The notes under the pieces were generated by a model, which worked only from the letters and a program-made list of their open reading frames with translations, was not told the DNA's origin and made no database searches. The position numbers and the translations under genes are program-made. Source: SZAS-79 sp963844255 (GTDB taxonomy: Bacteria; Pseudomonadota; Gammaproteobacteria; Burkholderiales; SG8-39). From it: a stretch of DNA of 64,000 nt. Location: the NCBI GenBank assembly GCA_963844255.1, contig CAWJNP010000023.1:84306-148305 (forward strand), in the 5' to 3' direction. Below are positions 9,461 to 18,873 of this stretch, piece by piece (the first letter of the stretch is position 1; each line of letters begins with the position of its first letter).

Positions 9461-11058
9461 GCGGCGCATCGAAGGAATTCGATTTCGTGATCGTGGGCGG
9501 GGGCTCGGCAGGGTGCGTGCTGGCCGGGCGTCTGTCCGAGGACTCCGGGATGCGTGTTTGTCTCGTCGAGGCGGGCGAGCAGGACGACAGCGGGCTCATC
9601 AAGGCGCCGCTCGGTGCGGCTGTGATTCTCCCCTCGAAGATCCGCAACTGGGCGTTCCAGACCGTACCCCAGGCCGGTCTGGGCGGGCGGCGTGGCTACC
9701 AGCCGCGTGGCAAAACGATCGGCGGTTCGAGCTCGATCAACGCGATGATCTACATGCGCGGCCATCCTTCCGACTACGACGACTGGGCGGCGCAGGGGGC
9801 CACGGGTTGGGGCTGGAAGGATGTGCTCCCCTACTTTCTCAAGTCCGAGGGCAACGAGCGCGGTGCGAGCGCACTGCACGGCGCGCAGGGACCGTTGAAT
9901 GTGACGGAAGTGCGCTCGCCGAATCCCTTCGCCAAGCTGTTTGTCGAAGCGGCGAAGCACGTCGGCCTTCCGGCGAACGAGGACTTCAACGGGCCGGTGC
10001 AGGAAGGCGTTGGCTTCTACCAGGTCACCCAGAAGAACGGCGAGCGCTGGAATGCGGCGCGCGCCTACCTGCATCCCGCGTCGGGGCGGGCGAACCTTGT
10101 CGTGCTGACCGGTGCGACGGCGTTGCGCGTGGTGTTCGATGGCAAGCGCGCGACGGGCCTGGAGATCGAGCGCGGCGGGGCGCGCGAAACACTTCGCGCG
10201 GCGCGCGAAGTGCTGCTTTGCGCCGGCGCCTTCCAGTCGCCGCAGCTGCTGATGTGCTCCGGCATCGGGCCCGCGCAGCGCCTGCGCGACAACGGCGTCG
10301 GGATCGTGGCGGATGCGCCCGAGGTCGGAAGCAACCTTCAGGACCACCTGGACTACATCGCCTGCCGGCAAATTGATTCCACCGATCTGCTCGGCGTTTC
10401 CCTGGGTGGTGCGGCGAAGCTTATCCGGGAGATTTTCCGCTGGCGGCGCGAACGCACCGGAATGGTGACGTCCAACGGCGCCGAGGCCGGCGGATTCGTA
10501 AAAAGCGATCCCGGACTTTCCCGCCCGGACTTGCAACTGCATTTCGTCATCGGCATGGTGGACGACCACGCCAGAAAGCGGCACCTCGGCCACGGACTGT
10601 CGCTGCATGTCTGCGTGCTGCGTCCTAAAAGTCGCGGCAGTGTGAAGATTGCCGGCGGCGACATGCGCGAACCGCCCGTGATCGATCCGCAGTTCCTCTC
10701 GGCGCCCGAGGATCTGACCGGGCTGGTGAGCGGGTTCAAGCTTGCGCAGCGGATCCTCGCTGCGCCGCAATTCGCGCCGTTCGACGGCCGCGAGCTGTAT
10801 CCCCCGGCACCCGTGTCGGACGCGGATATCGAGGCGGCGATCCGCGCGCGCGCCGACACCATCTACCATCCGGTGGGTACCTGCCGCATGGGCAGCGATG
10901 CGCAGGCAGTGCTCGATCCGCAGTTGCGCGTGCGCGGGGTCGAGGCTTTGCGGGTCGTCGACTGCTCGGTCATGCCGACCCTGATCGGCGGCAATACGAA
11001 TGCGCCGGCGATCATGATCGCGGAAAAGGCCGCCGAGATGATCCTCAAAGCGGCCTGA
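9457..11058 (+). CDS. GMC family oxidoreductase (choline dehydrogenase-like)
   Basis: This is an FAD-dependent alcohol dehydrogenase/oxidase of 533 residues, the full length for the family. The N-terminal Rossmann motif FVIVGGGSAGCVLAGRL and the second signature (GKTIGGSSSINAMIYMRG) are present; the C-terminal active site has His471 in YHPVGTCRMG and Asn515 in GGNTNAP. There is no signal peptide, so it should act in the cytoplasm with the quinone pool or another acceptor. GTG 9457 overlaps the lyase stop by four bases, and the aldehyde dehydrogenase starts one base after its stop. That order suggests alcohol to aldehyde to acid oxidation. It is a paralogue of the partial gene at the left edge. 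Confidence 0.92.
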   Translation: MSGASKEFDFVIVGGGSAGCVLAGRLSEDSGMRVCLVEAGEQDDSGLIKAPLGAAVILPSKIRNWAFQTVPQAGLGGRRGYQPRGKTIGGSSSINAMIYMRGHPSDYDDWAAQGATGWGWKDVLPYFLKSEGNERGASALHGAQGPLNVTEVRSPNPFAKLFVEAAKHVGLPANEDFNGPVQEGVGFYQVTQKNGERWNAARAYLHPASGRANLVVLTGATALRVVFDGKRATGLEIERGGARETLRAAREVLLCAGAFQSPQLLMCSGIGPAQRLRDNGVGIVADAPEVGSNLQDHLDYIACRQIDSTDLLGVSLGGAAKLIREIFRWRRERTGMVTSNGAEAGGFVKSDPGLSRPDLQLHFVIGMVDDHARKRHLGHGLSLHVCVLRPKSRGSVKIAGGDMREPPVIDPQFLSAPEDLTGLVSGFKLAQRILAAPQFAPFDGRELYPPAPVSDADIEAAIRARADTIYHPVGTCRMGSDAQAVLDPQLRVRGVEALRVVDCSVMPTLIGGNTNAPAIMIAEKAAEMILKAA

Positions 11059-11059
11059 G

Positions 11060-12473
11060 ATGGAACAGGGAACGCTGCGCCAGCGCTTCGAGCTTCAGCG
11101 CGCCGCCTGTATCGCGGCGCCGGAAGTGCCCTGGCCGTTGCGCGCCGACCGGCTGCAACGGCTCGCGCGGCTGGTGGAGGAGGGCGCCAGCGACTTCGCG
11201 GCGGCGATCGACGCCGATTTCGGCCATCGTTCGCTGCAGGAGACCGAACTGGCCGAGGTCTTTCCGAGCCTCTCGGCAATCCGGCACGCCCTTGCGCACG
11301 GGTGCGGCTGGATGCGGACACGCCGCCGGCCGACGGGAAAGTGGTTTCTGCCCGGTAGTTCGCGCGTGATGCCGCAGCCGCTGGGCGTCGCCGGCATCAT
11401 CGTGCCGTGGAATTACCCGCTCTACCTGTCCATCGGCCCGCTCGTCGCTGCCCTGTGTGCCGGCAATCGCGCGATGCTGAAGCTCTCCGAACTCACGCCC
11501 GCGTTTGGCGCGTTGTTCGAGGCGCGCGCGGCAGCGCTGTTTTCCGCGGAGGAGGTCGCGGTCGTCAATGGCGATGCGCAGGTCGCGGCGGCATTCTCGC
11601 GCCTGCCGTTCGACCACCTGCTGTTCACCGGTTCGACCTGCGGTCGGGCGGGAGGTGATGCGCGCGGCGGCGGAAAATCTGACGCCGGTCACGCTGGAAC
11701 TCGGCGGCAAGTCGCCCGCCATCGTCGCCCCCGGCTATTCGATGCAGCATGCGGCCTCGCGCATCCTGCTGGGAAAGTGCCTCAATGCCGGCCAGACCTG
11801 CATCGCGCCGGATTATGTCCTCGTGCCCGAGGGCAGCGAGCAGTCATTCATCTCTGCTGCTCGTGACTGCGTGGCGCGGATGTATCCGCGGATCCTCGCG
11901 ACGCCGGATTACTCGAGCATCGTGAATCGCCGCCATTTCGAGCGCATCACAGGCTTGTTGGAGGATGCGAAAGCCAAGGGCGCGACGGTCGAAAACCTGG
12001 CCGCGCACGGAGAATCGCCAGATGCAGCCACACGGCGCATGCCACCGCTGGCCCTGACCGGCGTGCACGACGGCATGCGCGTGATGCAGGACGAGATATT
12101 CGGGCCCCTGCTGCCGGTGGTGGGCTACCGGGACATCGACGCGGCGATCAGCCATGTGAATGCGCGCCCGCGGCCGCTGGCGCTGTATCTGTTCGACACG
12201 GACGCGGTGCGCACCCGGCGCGTCCTTGAGCACACCGTTTCGGGCGGGGTGACCGTGAACGACACGCTGCTGCACATTGCCCAGGAATCCCTGCCATTCG
12301 GTGGTGTAGGCCCGAGCGGCATGGGCGCCTATCACGGGTACGATGGTTTTCTGACGTTCTCCAAGGCGAAGCCGGTATTCCGGCAGGCGCGTTTCAACGG
12401 GGTTGCGCTGTTCAACCCGCCGTACGGCGCGCGCTTTGCGCGCATGATCAAGATACTCAAGAGGTGGGCCTGA
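11060..12473 (+). CDS. Aldehyde dehydrogenase, coniferyl-aldehyde dehydrogenase type, one frame break as read
   Basis: This is an NAD(P)-dependent aldehyde dehydrogenase, about 470 residues after correction. It has the cofactor-binding GVAGIIVPWNYPLYL, the general base in TLELGGKSPAIV and the catalytic Cys (about residue 247) in LNAGQTCIAPDYVL, a form typical of the coniferyl aldehyde dehydrogenase subfamily. The frame breaks at 11638-11640: FTGST is followed by one extra base, and removing it restores AVGREVMRAAAEN. The start ATG 11060 lies one base after the GMC stop. In the cluster it would oxidise the aldehyde made by the GMC enzyme. The substrate specificity is inference. Confidence 0.88.
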
Positions 12474-12476
12474 CCG

Positions 12477-13307
12477 ATGGTGGAAAAGTTTGCTGGAAAG
12501 GTGGCCGTGGTGACCGGCGCGGCGCAGGGCATCGGCGCGGCGCTTGCGCTGGGCCTTGCGCGGCGTGGATGCGACCTGGCGCTCGCCGACATCGATACCG
12601 TCGCGCTGGCGGCGACCGCAACCCAGGCGCGTGCCTCCGGAGTGAACGTCAGTGAACACCGGCTGGACGTGTCCGACGCGGGGGCCGTGGCGCAGTTTCC
12701 GGTCACCGTGCTCGACCACCATCCGCGCGTGAACCTGCTGTTCAACAATGCGGGCGTGGCGATGATGGGGACTTTCGAGCAGGTATCGCTCGAAGAATTC
12801 GAATGGCTGCTTGGCATCAACCTTTTCGGCGTGGTGCGCATGACAAAGGCGTTTCTGCCGGTTCTGAAGCGGCAGGAGAGTGCGCACATCATCAACATCT
12901 CCAGCGTTTTCGGATTTATTTCCCCGGCCGGGCAGGCGGCGTACTGCACCAGCAAGTTCGCGGTGCGCGGATTCACCGAAGTGCTGATGCATGAGTTGGA
13001 GGAAACGAACATTTTGGTCAGTTGCGTGCATCCGGGAGGCATACGCACCGGTATCGCCGCGCACGCGCGGCGCGCCGCCACGGTCGATCCGGCGCTGGCT
13101 GCCGCATCGGTCGCGCACTTCGACACGCTGGCGCGCACGACGCCCGAGCAGGCTGCGGCGCGCATCCTGCGCGGCGTGGAGGACGGGGAATCGCGGATCG
13201 TGGTCGGGCCGGATGCGCGTCTGTTCGACTGGCTGCAGCGCCTGATGCCCGTCGGCTACTGGTCAATACTGACGCGGCTCGTGAAACGCCCGCAGGCAGC
13301 GACATGA
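12477..13307 (+). CDS. Short-chain dehydrogenase/reductase
   Basis: This is a classical SDR of 276 residues. It shows the NAD(P)-binding TGAAQGIG, the NNAG motif, a catalytic Ser in INISSVFG, and the YxxxK pair (Tyr156 and Lys160 in AYCTSKFAVRGF). Asp in LALADID after the second strand favours NAD(H) over NADP(H). It begins three bases after the aldehyde dehydrogenase stop and its stop overlaps the ATG of the P450 gene (ATGA), so five genes from 8489 to 14722 look co-translated. It probably interconverts a secondary alcohol and ketone in the same pathway. Confidence 0.92.
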   Translation: MVEKFAGKVAVVTGAAQGIGAALALGLARRGCDLALADIDTVALAATATQARASGVNVSEHRLDVSDAGAVAQFPVTVLDHHPRVNLLFNNAGVAMMGTFEQVSLEEFEWLLGINLFGVVRMTKAFLPVLKRQESAHIINISSVFGFISPAGQAAYCTSKFAVRGFTEVLMHELEETNILVSCVHPGGIRTGIAAHARRAATVDPALAAASVAHFDTLARTTPEQAAARILRGVEDGESRIVVGPDARLFDWLQRLMPVGYWSILTRLVKRPQAAT

Positions 13308-14722
13308 GCGCCATCCGTACGCTGGACGATCTTCCCGGTCCCCGCGGGATACCGATATTCGGCAATGCGCGGCAGGTCAATCCGATTCAGTTTCACCTGA
13401 GCCTGGAGCGCTGGGCACAGGAGTTCGGTCCGTTGTGCAAGGTGCGGTTTGGGCGCAAGCGGATGCTGATCGTCTCGGACCCCGTCATGATCGGCAGCAT
13501 GCTGCGCGACCGGCCGGATGCCTTTCGTCGCTCCTCGCACTCTTCGCGCATCGCGGCCGAGCTGCTGACCACGGGTGTCTTCGGTTCCGAAGGCGAGGAC
13601 TGGAAGCGGCAGCGCAAGCTGGTCATGCGCGCACTGACGCCCGAAGTGGTGCGCAATTTCTTCCCCACGCTGATCCTGCTGACGGAGCGATTGCAGCAGC
13701 GCTGGAAGGCCGCCGCCGCCGCCGGCCGGCGCGTGGATGTGCTGCGCGACCTCAAGGCGTGGACCCTGGACGTGACCATCTGGCTGGCGATGGGCCAGGA
13801 CATCAACACGCTGGAGCATCCGGACAATCGCCTGCAGAGTGACATCGAGCAGATCTTCCATCGCGTCGCGCGGCGCATCACCGCGCCGTTTCCGCACTGG
13901 CGCTATGTCAAGCTGCCCGCCGACCGTGCCGCCGACGCCAGCTCCGCGCGGATCCATGCGGCGGTGGCGGGGTTCGTCGCCGAGACGCGCAAGCGCATCG
14001 AAGCCAATCCCGGTCTGCGCGCGAAGCCGACCAATCTGCTCGAGGCCTTTGTCGCCGCGCGGGACGAGGCCGGCTCCGAATTCACCGACCGGCACGTCAT
14101 CGGCAACGCGATCACCATGGTGTTCGCAGGCGAGGACACGACCTCCAACACCATGGCCTGGTTGATGAACTTCGTTGCCCGAGATCCGGCGGTCGCTGCG
14201 CGCCTGACCGCCGAGGCCGACGAGGTGCTGGGCGGAGCCCCGGTGCTGCAGGCGTTCGGCGGGCTGGATCGCTTTGCGTATACCGACGCCTGCGTGGACG
14301 AGGCGATGCGCCTCAAGCCCGTGGCCCCGTTCCTCGGACTGGAGACGAACGTCGAGGCCGTGGTCGGAGACGTGCGGCTCGAGGCCCGCACGCCGATCAT
14401 GGTGATCACCCGTCTGGCCGGACGCTCGGAGGCCGATTTTCCGCAGGCCGAATCGTTCCGGCCCGAGCGCTGGCTGCAGGACAAAGGCACGGCGGTCGGC
14501 GGCGACCCCGGGCGGAAACTGTTCCCCTTCGGTGGCGGACCTCGCTTCTGCCCCGGTCGCTACCTGGCGATGGCCGAGATCAAGATGGTCATGGCCATGG
14601 TGGCGAAGAACTTTGTGCTTGGAATCGACAAGGACGCCGCACCCGTGGAGGAATTGTTTACCTTCACGATGACGCCGAGCGCCTTGTCGGTGCACCTTGA
14701 GGCGCGTCCGTCGCAGGCATGA
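13304..14722 (+). CDS. Cytochrome P450
   Basis: This is a soluble bacterial P450 of 472 residues. The proline-rich start LPGPRGIPIFGN, the I-helix oxygen-activation motif FAGEDTTSN, the K-helix ExxR in DEAMRLKP and the heme loop FPFGGGPRFCPGR with Cys416 are all present. A PGPRG hinge without a preceding membrane helix suggests a cytosolic or peripheral enzyme. The start ATG 13304 is chosen because it overlaps the SDR stop; a longer open frame upstream is read-through of the SDR gene. It should hydroxylate the substrate that the GMC, aldehyde and SDR dehydrogenases then oxidise. Its redox partner is not adjacent; a ferredoxin-NADP reductase lies at 22.5 kb. Confidence 0.94.
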   Translation: MSAIRTLDDLPGPRGIPIFGNARQVNPIQFHLSLERWAQEFGPLCKVRFGRKRMLIVSDPVMIGSMLRDRPDAFRRSSHSSRIAAELLTTGVFGSEGEDWKRQRKLVMRALTPEVVRNFFPTLILLTERLQQRWKAAAAAGRRVDVLRDLKAWTLDVTIWLAMGQDINTLEHPDNRLQSDIEQIFHRVARRITAPFPHWRYVKLPADRAADASSARIHAAVAGFVAETRKRIEANPGLRAKPTNLLEAFVAARDEAGSEFTDRHVIGNAITMVFAGEDTTSNTMAWLMNFVARDPAVAARLTAEADEVLGGAPVLQAFGGLDRFAYTDACVDEAMRLKPVAPFLGLETNVEAVVGDVRLEARTPIMVITRLAGRSEADFPQAESFRPERWLQDKGTAVGGDPGRKLFPFGGGPRFCPGRYLAMAEIKMVMAMVAKNFVLGIDKDAAPVEELFTFTMTPSALSVHLEARPSQA

Positions 14723-14838
14723 TTCTTTGAAATTAAATTTCCCGGAATGCCTTCCCATGCGGCTTCCAGGGTAGTTTGTGTATCGATACCGGAACAGCCC
14801 CGCATGAACAACGCATACGACACGAGTACCCGCCTGCC

Positions 14839-15948
14839 ATGAAGATCACCGACCTCACGCTCACGTTGTTTGCCTGGAACGACATTCCCGCCACGAGCTA
14901 TGGTGCGCACAGCGGCAGGTTTTCCGGCCGCAGCCAGCTCGGGCTGCTCGCCATTTCCACCGATGCCGGGATCACCGGCCACGCCTTCCTGGGTTCGGCC
15001 TTTCACCCGGCCGACATCGACGGCGCGGGCCTGATCCGGTTCCTGAAGCCGCTGGTCATGGGGCAGGATCCGCTGGACCGCGAGCGTCTGAACCAGATGC
15101 TATGGAAACGGGTACGGACCACCACGGTGCGCTCGATCGGCGCAGTCGACGTCGCGCTCTGGGACATCGCGGGCAAGGCCGCAAATCAGCCGATCCACCG
15201 GCTGCTCGGCACCTACCGCGACAAGGTGCCGGTGTATGCGAGCTCTGCGGTGCTGGCCTCGCCGGCGGCCTACGCCGAGGAGGCGGCAAGGCTTCAAGGA
15301 CGGCGACTGGCCGCCTACAAGATCCATCCGCCGCACGCGTGGAGCGAGGACATCAAGGTCTGCGAGGCGGTGCGCAAGGCGGTCGGCGACATACACGATG
15401 ATGCTCGATTCGACCTGGAGCTACGATTTCACCCAGCGCCATGCGCGTCGGCCGCGCCGTCGAGGAGATGGGCTTCTACTGGTACGAGGATCCGCTCGCC
15501 GACCAGGACATCTACAACTACGTGAAGCTGAAGCAGAAGCTCGTCGATCCCGATCATGGCCACCGAGTATCCGCAGACCGGTCTCGATTCCTACGCGCCC
15601 TGGATCATGCAGCAGGCGACCGACTACCTGCGCGGCGACGTGGCGGTGAAGGGCGGCATCACCACGCTGGTGAAGACCGCGCACCTGGCCGAGGCCTTCC
15701 GCATGAACTACGAGGTCCACCACGGCGGCAACTCGCTGAACAACGTGGCCAACCTGCATGTCATCGCCTCGATCCGCAACACCGAGTTCTTCGAGGTGCT
15801 GCTGCCGGATGCGGCGCAGAAGTACGGCCTGGTGAACGATATCGCCATGGACGCCGAGGGTTACGTCCACGCGCCCACGGCGCCGGGGCTGGGGGCCGAG
15901 ATTGATTTCGCGTTGATAGAGAGAAACAGGCTGGCGGTGCTGGCATAG
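14839..15948 (+). CDS. Mandelate racemase/muconate lactonizing enzyme family protein (enolase superfamily), three net frame breaks as read
   Basis: This is an enolase-superfamily enzyme, which abstracts the alpha proton of a carboxylate with Mg2+ help. Conserved pieces lie in three frames: AVDVALWDIAGKAANQP and AYKIHPP (catalytic Lys), then MMLDSTWSYDF (metal Asp), MGFYWYEDPLAD (metal Glu), IMATEYPQTG and EVHHGGNSLNNVANLH (His region). Extra single bases near 15393, 15436-15439 and 15541-15543 account for the shifts, giving about 368 residues. The stretch LQGRRLA before AYKIH may hide a compensating insertion and deletion (FKDGDWP in the other frame). The start ATG 14839 is preceded by no strong ribosome site. 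Dehydratase or racemase activity cannot be told apart. Confidence 0.82.
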
Positions 15949-15966
15949 GAACGCGCTGCGACGCTC

Positions 15967-15972
15967 TACAAT
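15967..15972 (+). promoter_or_regulatory. Candidate -10 element (TACAAT) before the nitronate monooxygenase gene
   Basis: TACAAT lies 32 bases before ATG 16004, which has a GGGACGGGA ribosome binding site. No convincing -35 hexamer is present at 16-18 bases. A second TATACG lies at about 15983. This is a weak call based on sequence match alone. Confidence 0.3.
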
Positions 15973-16003
15973 TGATCACTCTATACGGGACGGGAACACG
16001 ACA

Positions 16004-16972
16004 ATGAAAACCCAGGTCAGCGAGATGCTCGGCATCAAGTACCCCATCATCCAGGGCGGCATGCAGTGGGTCGGCACCGCCGAGCTCGCGTCCGCGGTCT
16101 CGAACGCCGGTGGCCTGGGCATCCTCACCGCGCTGACCCAGCCGACACCCGGGGACCTCGGGAAGGAGATTGCACGCTGCCGCACGATGACCAACAAGCC
16201 TTTCGGCGTGAACCTGACGATCCTGCCCTCGATCACGCCGCCGCCGTACGCGGAATACATCCAGGTGATCATCGACAGCGGCATCAGGATTGTCGAAACC
16301 GCGGGCAACAACCCCAGGGACTACGCGCCGAAATTCAAGGCCGCCGGGATCAAGGTCGTGCACAAGTGCACCTCGGTGCGGCACGCGATCTCGGCGGAAC
16401 GCCACGGCGTGGACATCGTCAGCATCGACGGATTCGAGTGTGCCGGCCACCCCGGCGAGGATGACGTGACCAACCTGATCCTGATCCCCGCGGCGGTCCG
16501 GGCGCTGAAGATTCCGGTCATCGCCTCGGGCGGCATCGGCGACGGGCGCGGCATGGCTGCGGCAATGGTGCTGGGCGCCCAGGGCATCAACATGGGCACG
16601 CGCTTCATGTGCACTGTGGAGGCGCCGATCCATCCCGACGTCAAGGCGGCGCTGGTGAAGGCGAGCGAACGCGACACCAACCTGATCTTCCGCACCATGC
16701 ACAACACCTCGCGCGTGCTGAAGAACGCGGTGTCCGACGAGGTGGTGGCGATGGAAAAGAGCGGCGCGAAATTCGAGGAAGTGCGGCACCTCGTGGCCGG
16801 CGCACGCGGCAAGGTCGCGATCAGGAGCGGCGACGTGAACGGCGGGATCGTGAGCGCGGGGATGGTGGTCGGACTGATCGACGACATCCCGACCTGTGCC
16901 GAACTGCTCGAACGGATCGTGCGCGACTGCCGCGAGAGTCTCGCGGCAGCCATCCGGATGGCTGCCGCCTGA
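16004..16972 (+). CDS. Nitronate monooxygenase (2-nitropropane dioxygenase family)
   Basis: This is an FMN-dependent TIM-barrel enzyme of 322 residues that oxidises nitronates or related carbanions. Seen motifs: PIIQGGMQWVGTAELASAVSNAGGLG at the N-terminus, the catalytic His in DGFECAGHPGEDD, and the phosphate-binding IPVIASGGIGDGRGMAAAMVLGA with INMGTRF. The length and order match class II nitronate monooxygenases. Some relatives may be enoyl reductases (FabK-like), a less likely alternative given the His motif. The gene ends exactly where the convergent TRAP operon ends: stop codons at 16970-16972 and 16973-16975 touch. Confidence 0.9.
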   Translation: MKTQVSEMLGIKYPIIQGGMQWVGTAELASAVSNAGGLGILTALTQPTPGDLGKEIARCRTMTNKPFGVNLTILPSITPPPYAEYIQVIIDSGIRIVETAGNNPRDYAPKFKAAGIKVVHKCTSVRHAISAERHGVDIVSIDGFECAGHPGEDDVTNLILIPAAVRALKIPVIASGGIGDGRGMAAAMVLGAQGINMGTRFMCTVEAPIHPDVKAALVKASERDTNLIFRTMHNTSRVLKNAVSDEVVAMEKSGAKFEEVRHLVAGARGKVAIRSGDVNGGIVSAGMVVGLIDDIPTCAELLERIVRDCRESLAAAIRMAAA

Positions 16973-18259
16973 CTACTTGAACACGTTGACCACCAGGAGA
17001 TTCGGCAACCAGGTCGCAAGATCCGGGAAGTAAACCACCGCCAGCAGCACCAGCGCGTCCGTCAGGAAGAAGGGCACCGCGCCCCGGACGACCTCGGATA
17101 CCGGAATCTTCGATACGCCGCTCACGGCAAACAGGTTGAGGCCGACCGGCGGCGTCACCAGGCTCATTTCGACGGTCAGCGTGAGCAGGACCCCGAGATG
17201 CACCGGATCGATCTTGAGTGCATAGGCCACCGGGAACAGCACCGGCACGGTCAGCAGGATCATTGCCACGCCGTCGACGAAACAGCCGAGGATCATTTCG
17301 ATCAGGATGAACGCCAAGATGAAGCCCATCGGTGTCAGCCCCCAGCCGGTCACGATCTTGGTGATCGTCTGCGGCCAGTAGAGGTTGGACGCGAGGAACT
17401 GGAACACCCCCACGCTGCCGACCAGAAACAGGACCACTGCGGTCAGGCTGAGGGCGCGCATGGTGGTGGGCAGCAATTCCTTCAGAAACGCCATCCGCCC
17501 GGTCAGCGCGCCGTAGATGAGGGCGTAACCGCAGGCCGCTGCCGCCGCTTCGGTCGGCGTGAAGAGGCCGCCATACAGGCCGCCGAGTATGACCACCGGC
17601 ATGCCGAAACCCGGCAGCGCAGCAATGGTCGCGGGCAGGAGCTTCGCCCCGTCGAAACTTGCCGCGCGGCAATTTCAGGTAGAACGCCAGGGCGATGATC
17701 GTGGCAATGTTCGCAATCGCGAGCAGCAGACCCGGAATGACGCCGGCGAAGAACAGGCGCACCACCGAAGTCTCGGTCACGACACCGTACAGGATCAGAG
17801 GGATGCTCGGCGGAATGAGGATCGCGATTCCGCCGCTGGTGGCGACCAGGCCGGCCGCAACCCAGGGCGGATAGCCGCGCTTGATCATTTCGGGCACCGC
17901 GATCACGCTCATCGCAGCGGCCATCGCGACGCTCGAACCCGAGATCGCAGCGAACAGCACGCAGGCGAGTACCGTCGCGATCCCGAAGCCGCCCGGCAGC
18001 CATCCGACCAGCGCATCGGCGAAACGGAACAACTGTGCGATCAGCCCGGTGCTTTTCCATCAGGATACCCGGCGTAGATGAACAGCGGGATCGCCATCAG
18101 CGAATAGCGGTTGATGAAATTGAAAAATGCGCGAAAGATGACCTCGGGCTCGAGCAGCGGGTCGATCAACATGTAGGCGGCAGCCGAGGCGCTGAGCGCA
18201 ATGCCGATCGGCACGCTCAGCACGAGCAGCAAAAGAACCACGGGTCCGACGATCCACAT
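16973..18259 (-). CDS. dctM: TRAP transporter large permease DctM (second system), three frame breaks as read
   Basis: This is the large membrane subunit of the second TRAP transporter. Conserved elements are AISGSSVAMAAAMSVIAVPEM, SGGIAILIPPSIPLILYG and MSLVTPPVGLNLFAVSG. Three extra bases split it: one near 18069 and one near 18050 (together restoring IYAGILMEKTGLIAQLF) and one in the A run at 17656-17659 (restoring GKFDGAKLLPATI). The corrected protein has 427 residues, the normal DctM length. The start ATG 18259 begins MWIVGPVVLLLLVLSVPIG. It follows its small subunit on the minus strand with a 44-base gap. Confidence 0.85.
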
Positions 18260-18303
18260 ACCTTATTCTCCTACCTGTTTTGACTGCGCCTCGGCGCAGG
18301 AGA

Positions 18304-18850
18304 TCAGTGCAGCGCGCCCTCTTCCGGCTCGAACAGCACATCGCGTCCGCGCAGTTTCTGCACACCGCGATAGACCTGGAATACCAGCGAAATCGCCATG
18401 ATCGCGAATCCGAGGAGCAGCGCCGCAAGGAACGGCCACATCGGGAATGCAAGGCTCTCGCTGCGGCTGCCGTATTGCATGCTGTCCTCGATCTCGGGTA
18501 TTCCCCACCAAACCACGGCAAGGATGAACACGCAGCGAAAAGATCGTCACCAGGACCTTGAGCACTGTCCACCGCGCGCAGACCCGGCGCCCCGAACGCC
18601 GCCAGCACGCTGAACAGCAGGGTGACGTTCAGATGCGCGCCGTGGCGCTGTGCGATGCCGAAGTAGAGAAACACCGTGGACAGAATGAACAGGGTCACCG
18701 CGTCCTGCTGCCACTCGAAGGACACGCCGAACACATAGCGCCGGACCACCTCGACCACTGCGAGCAGCGTGCAACCAAGCAAGACGATAGCCGCGGCGCG
18801 CGCCAGGATCTTGTCCTGGAACGCGCGCCAGATTCGTAGGCCTTTTCCAT
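18304..18850 (-). CDS. dctQ: TRAP transporter small permease DctQ (second system), frame breaks as read
   Basis: This is the four-helix small subunit. The open pieces read, in order: MEKAYE; WRAFQDKILARAAAIVLLGC and VVRRYVFGVSFEWQQDAVT; AAFGAPGLRAVDS; LKVLVTIFSL; then FILAVVWWGIPEIEDSMQYGS to the TGA at 18304. Two extra bases (near 18566 and 18531) and one lost base close to the start (GAA-TC-TGG, probably GAAATCTGG originally) reconcile all frames and give 181 residues. The segment EVVRRYVFG is the DctQ signature region. The two C-terminal helices are separated by a loop longer than usual. Confidence 0.75.
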
Positions 18851-18873
18851 GCCGGGTCCCGGTGCCTTGTCGG

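Noticed and set aside
9019..10869. 616-codon open frame antisense to the GMC oxidoreductase
   Set aside because: The GMC gene is complete with FAD and active-site motifs; the antisense product has no domain-like pattern.
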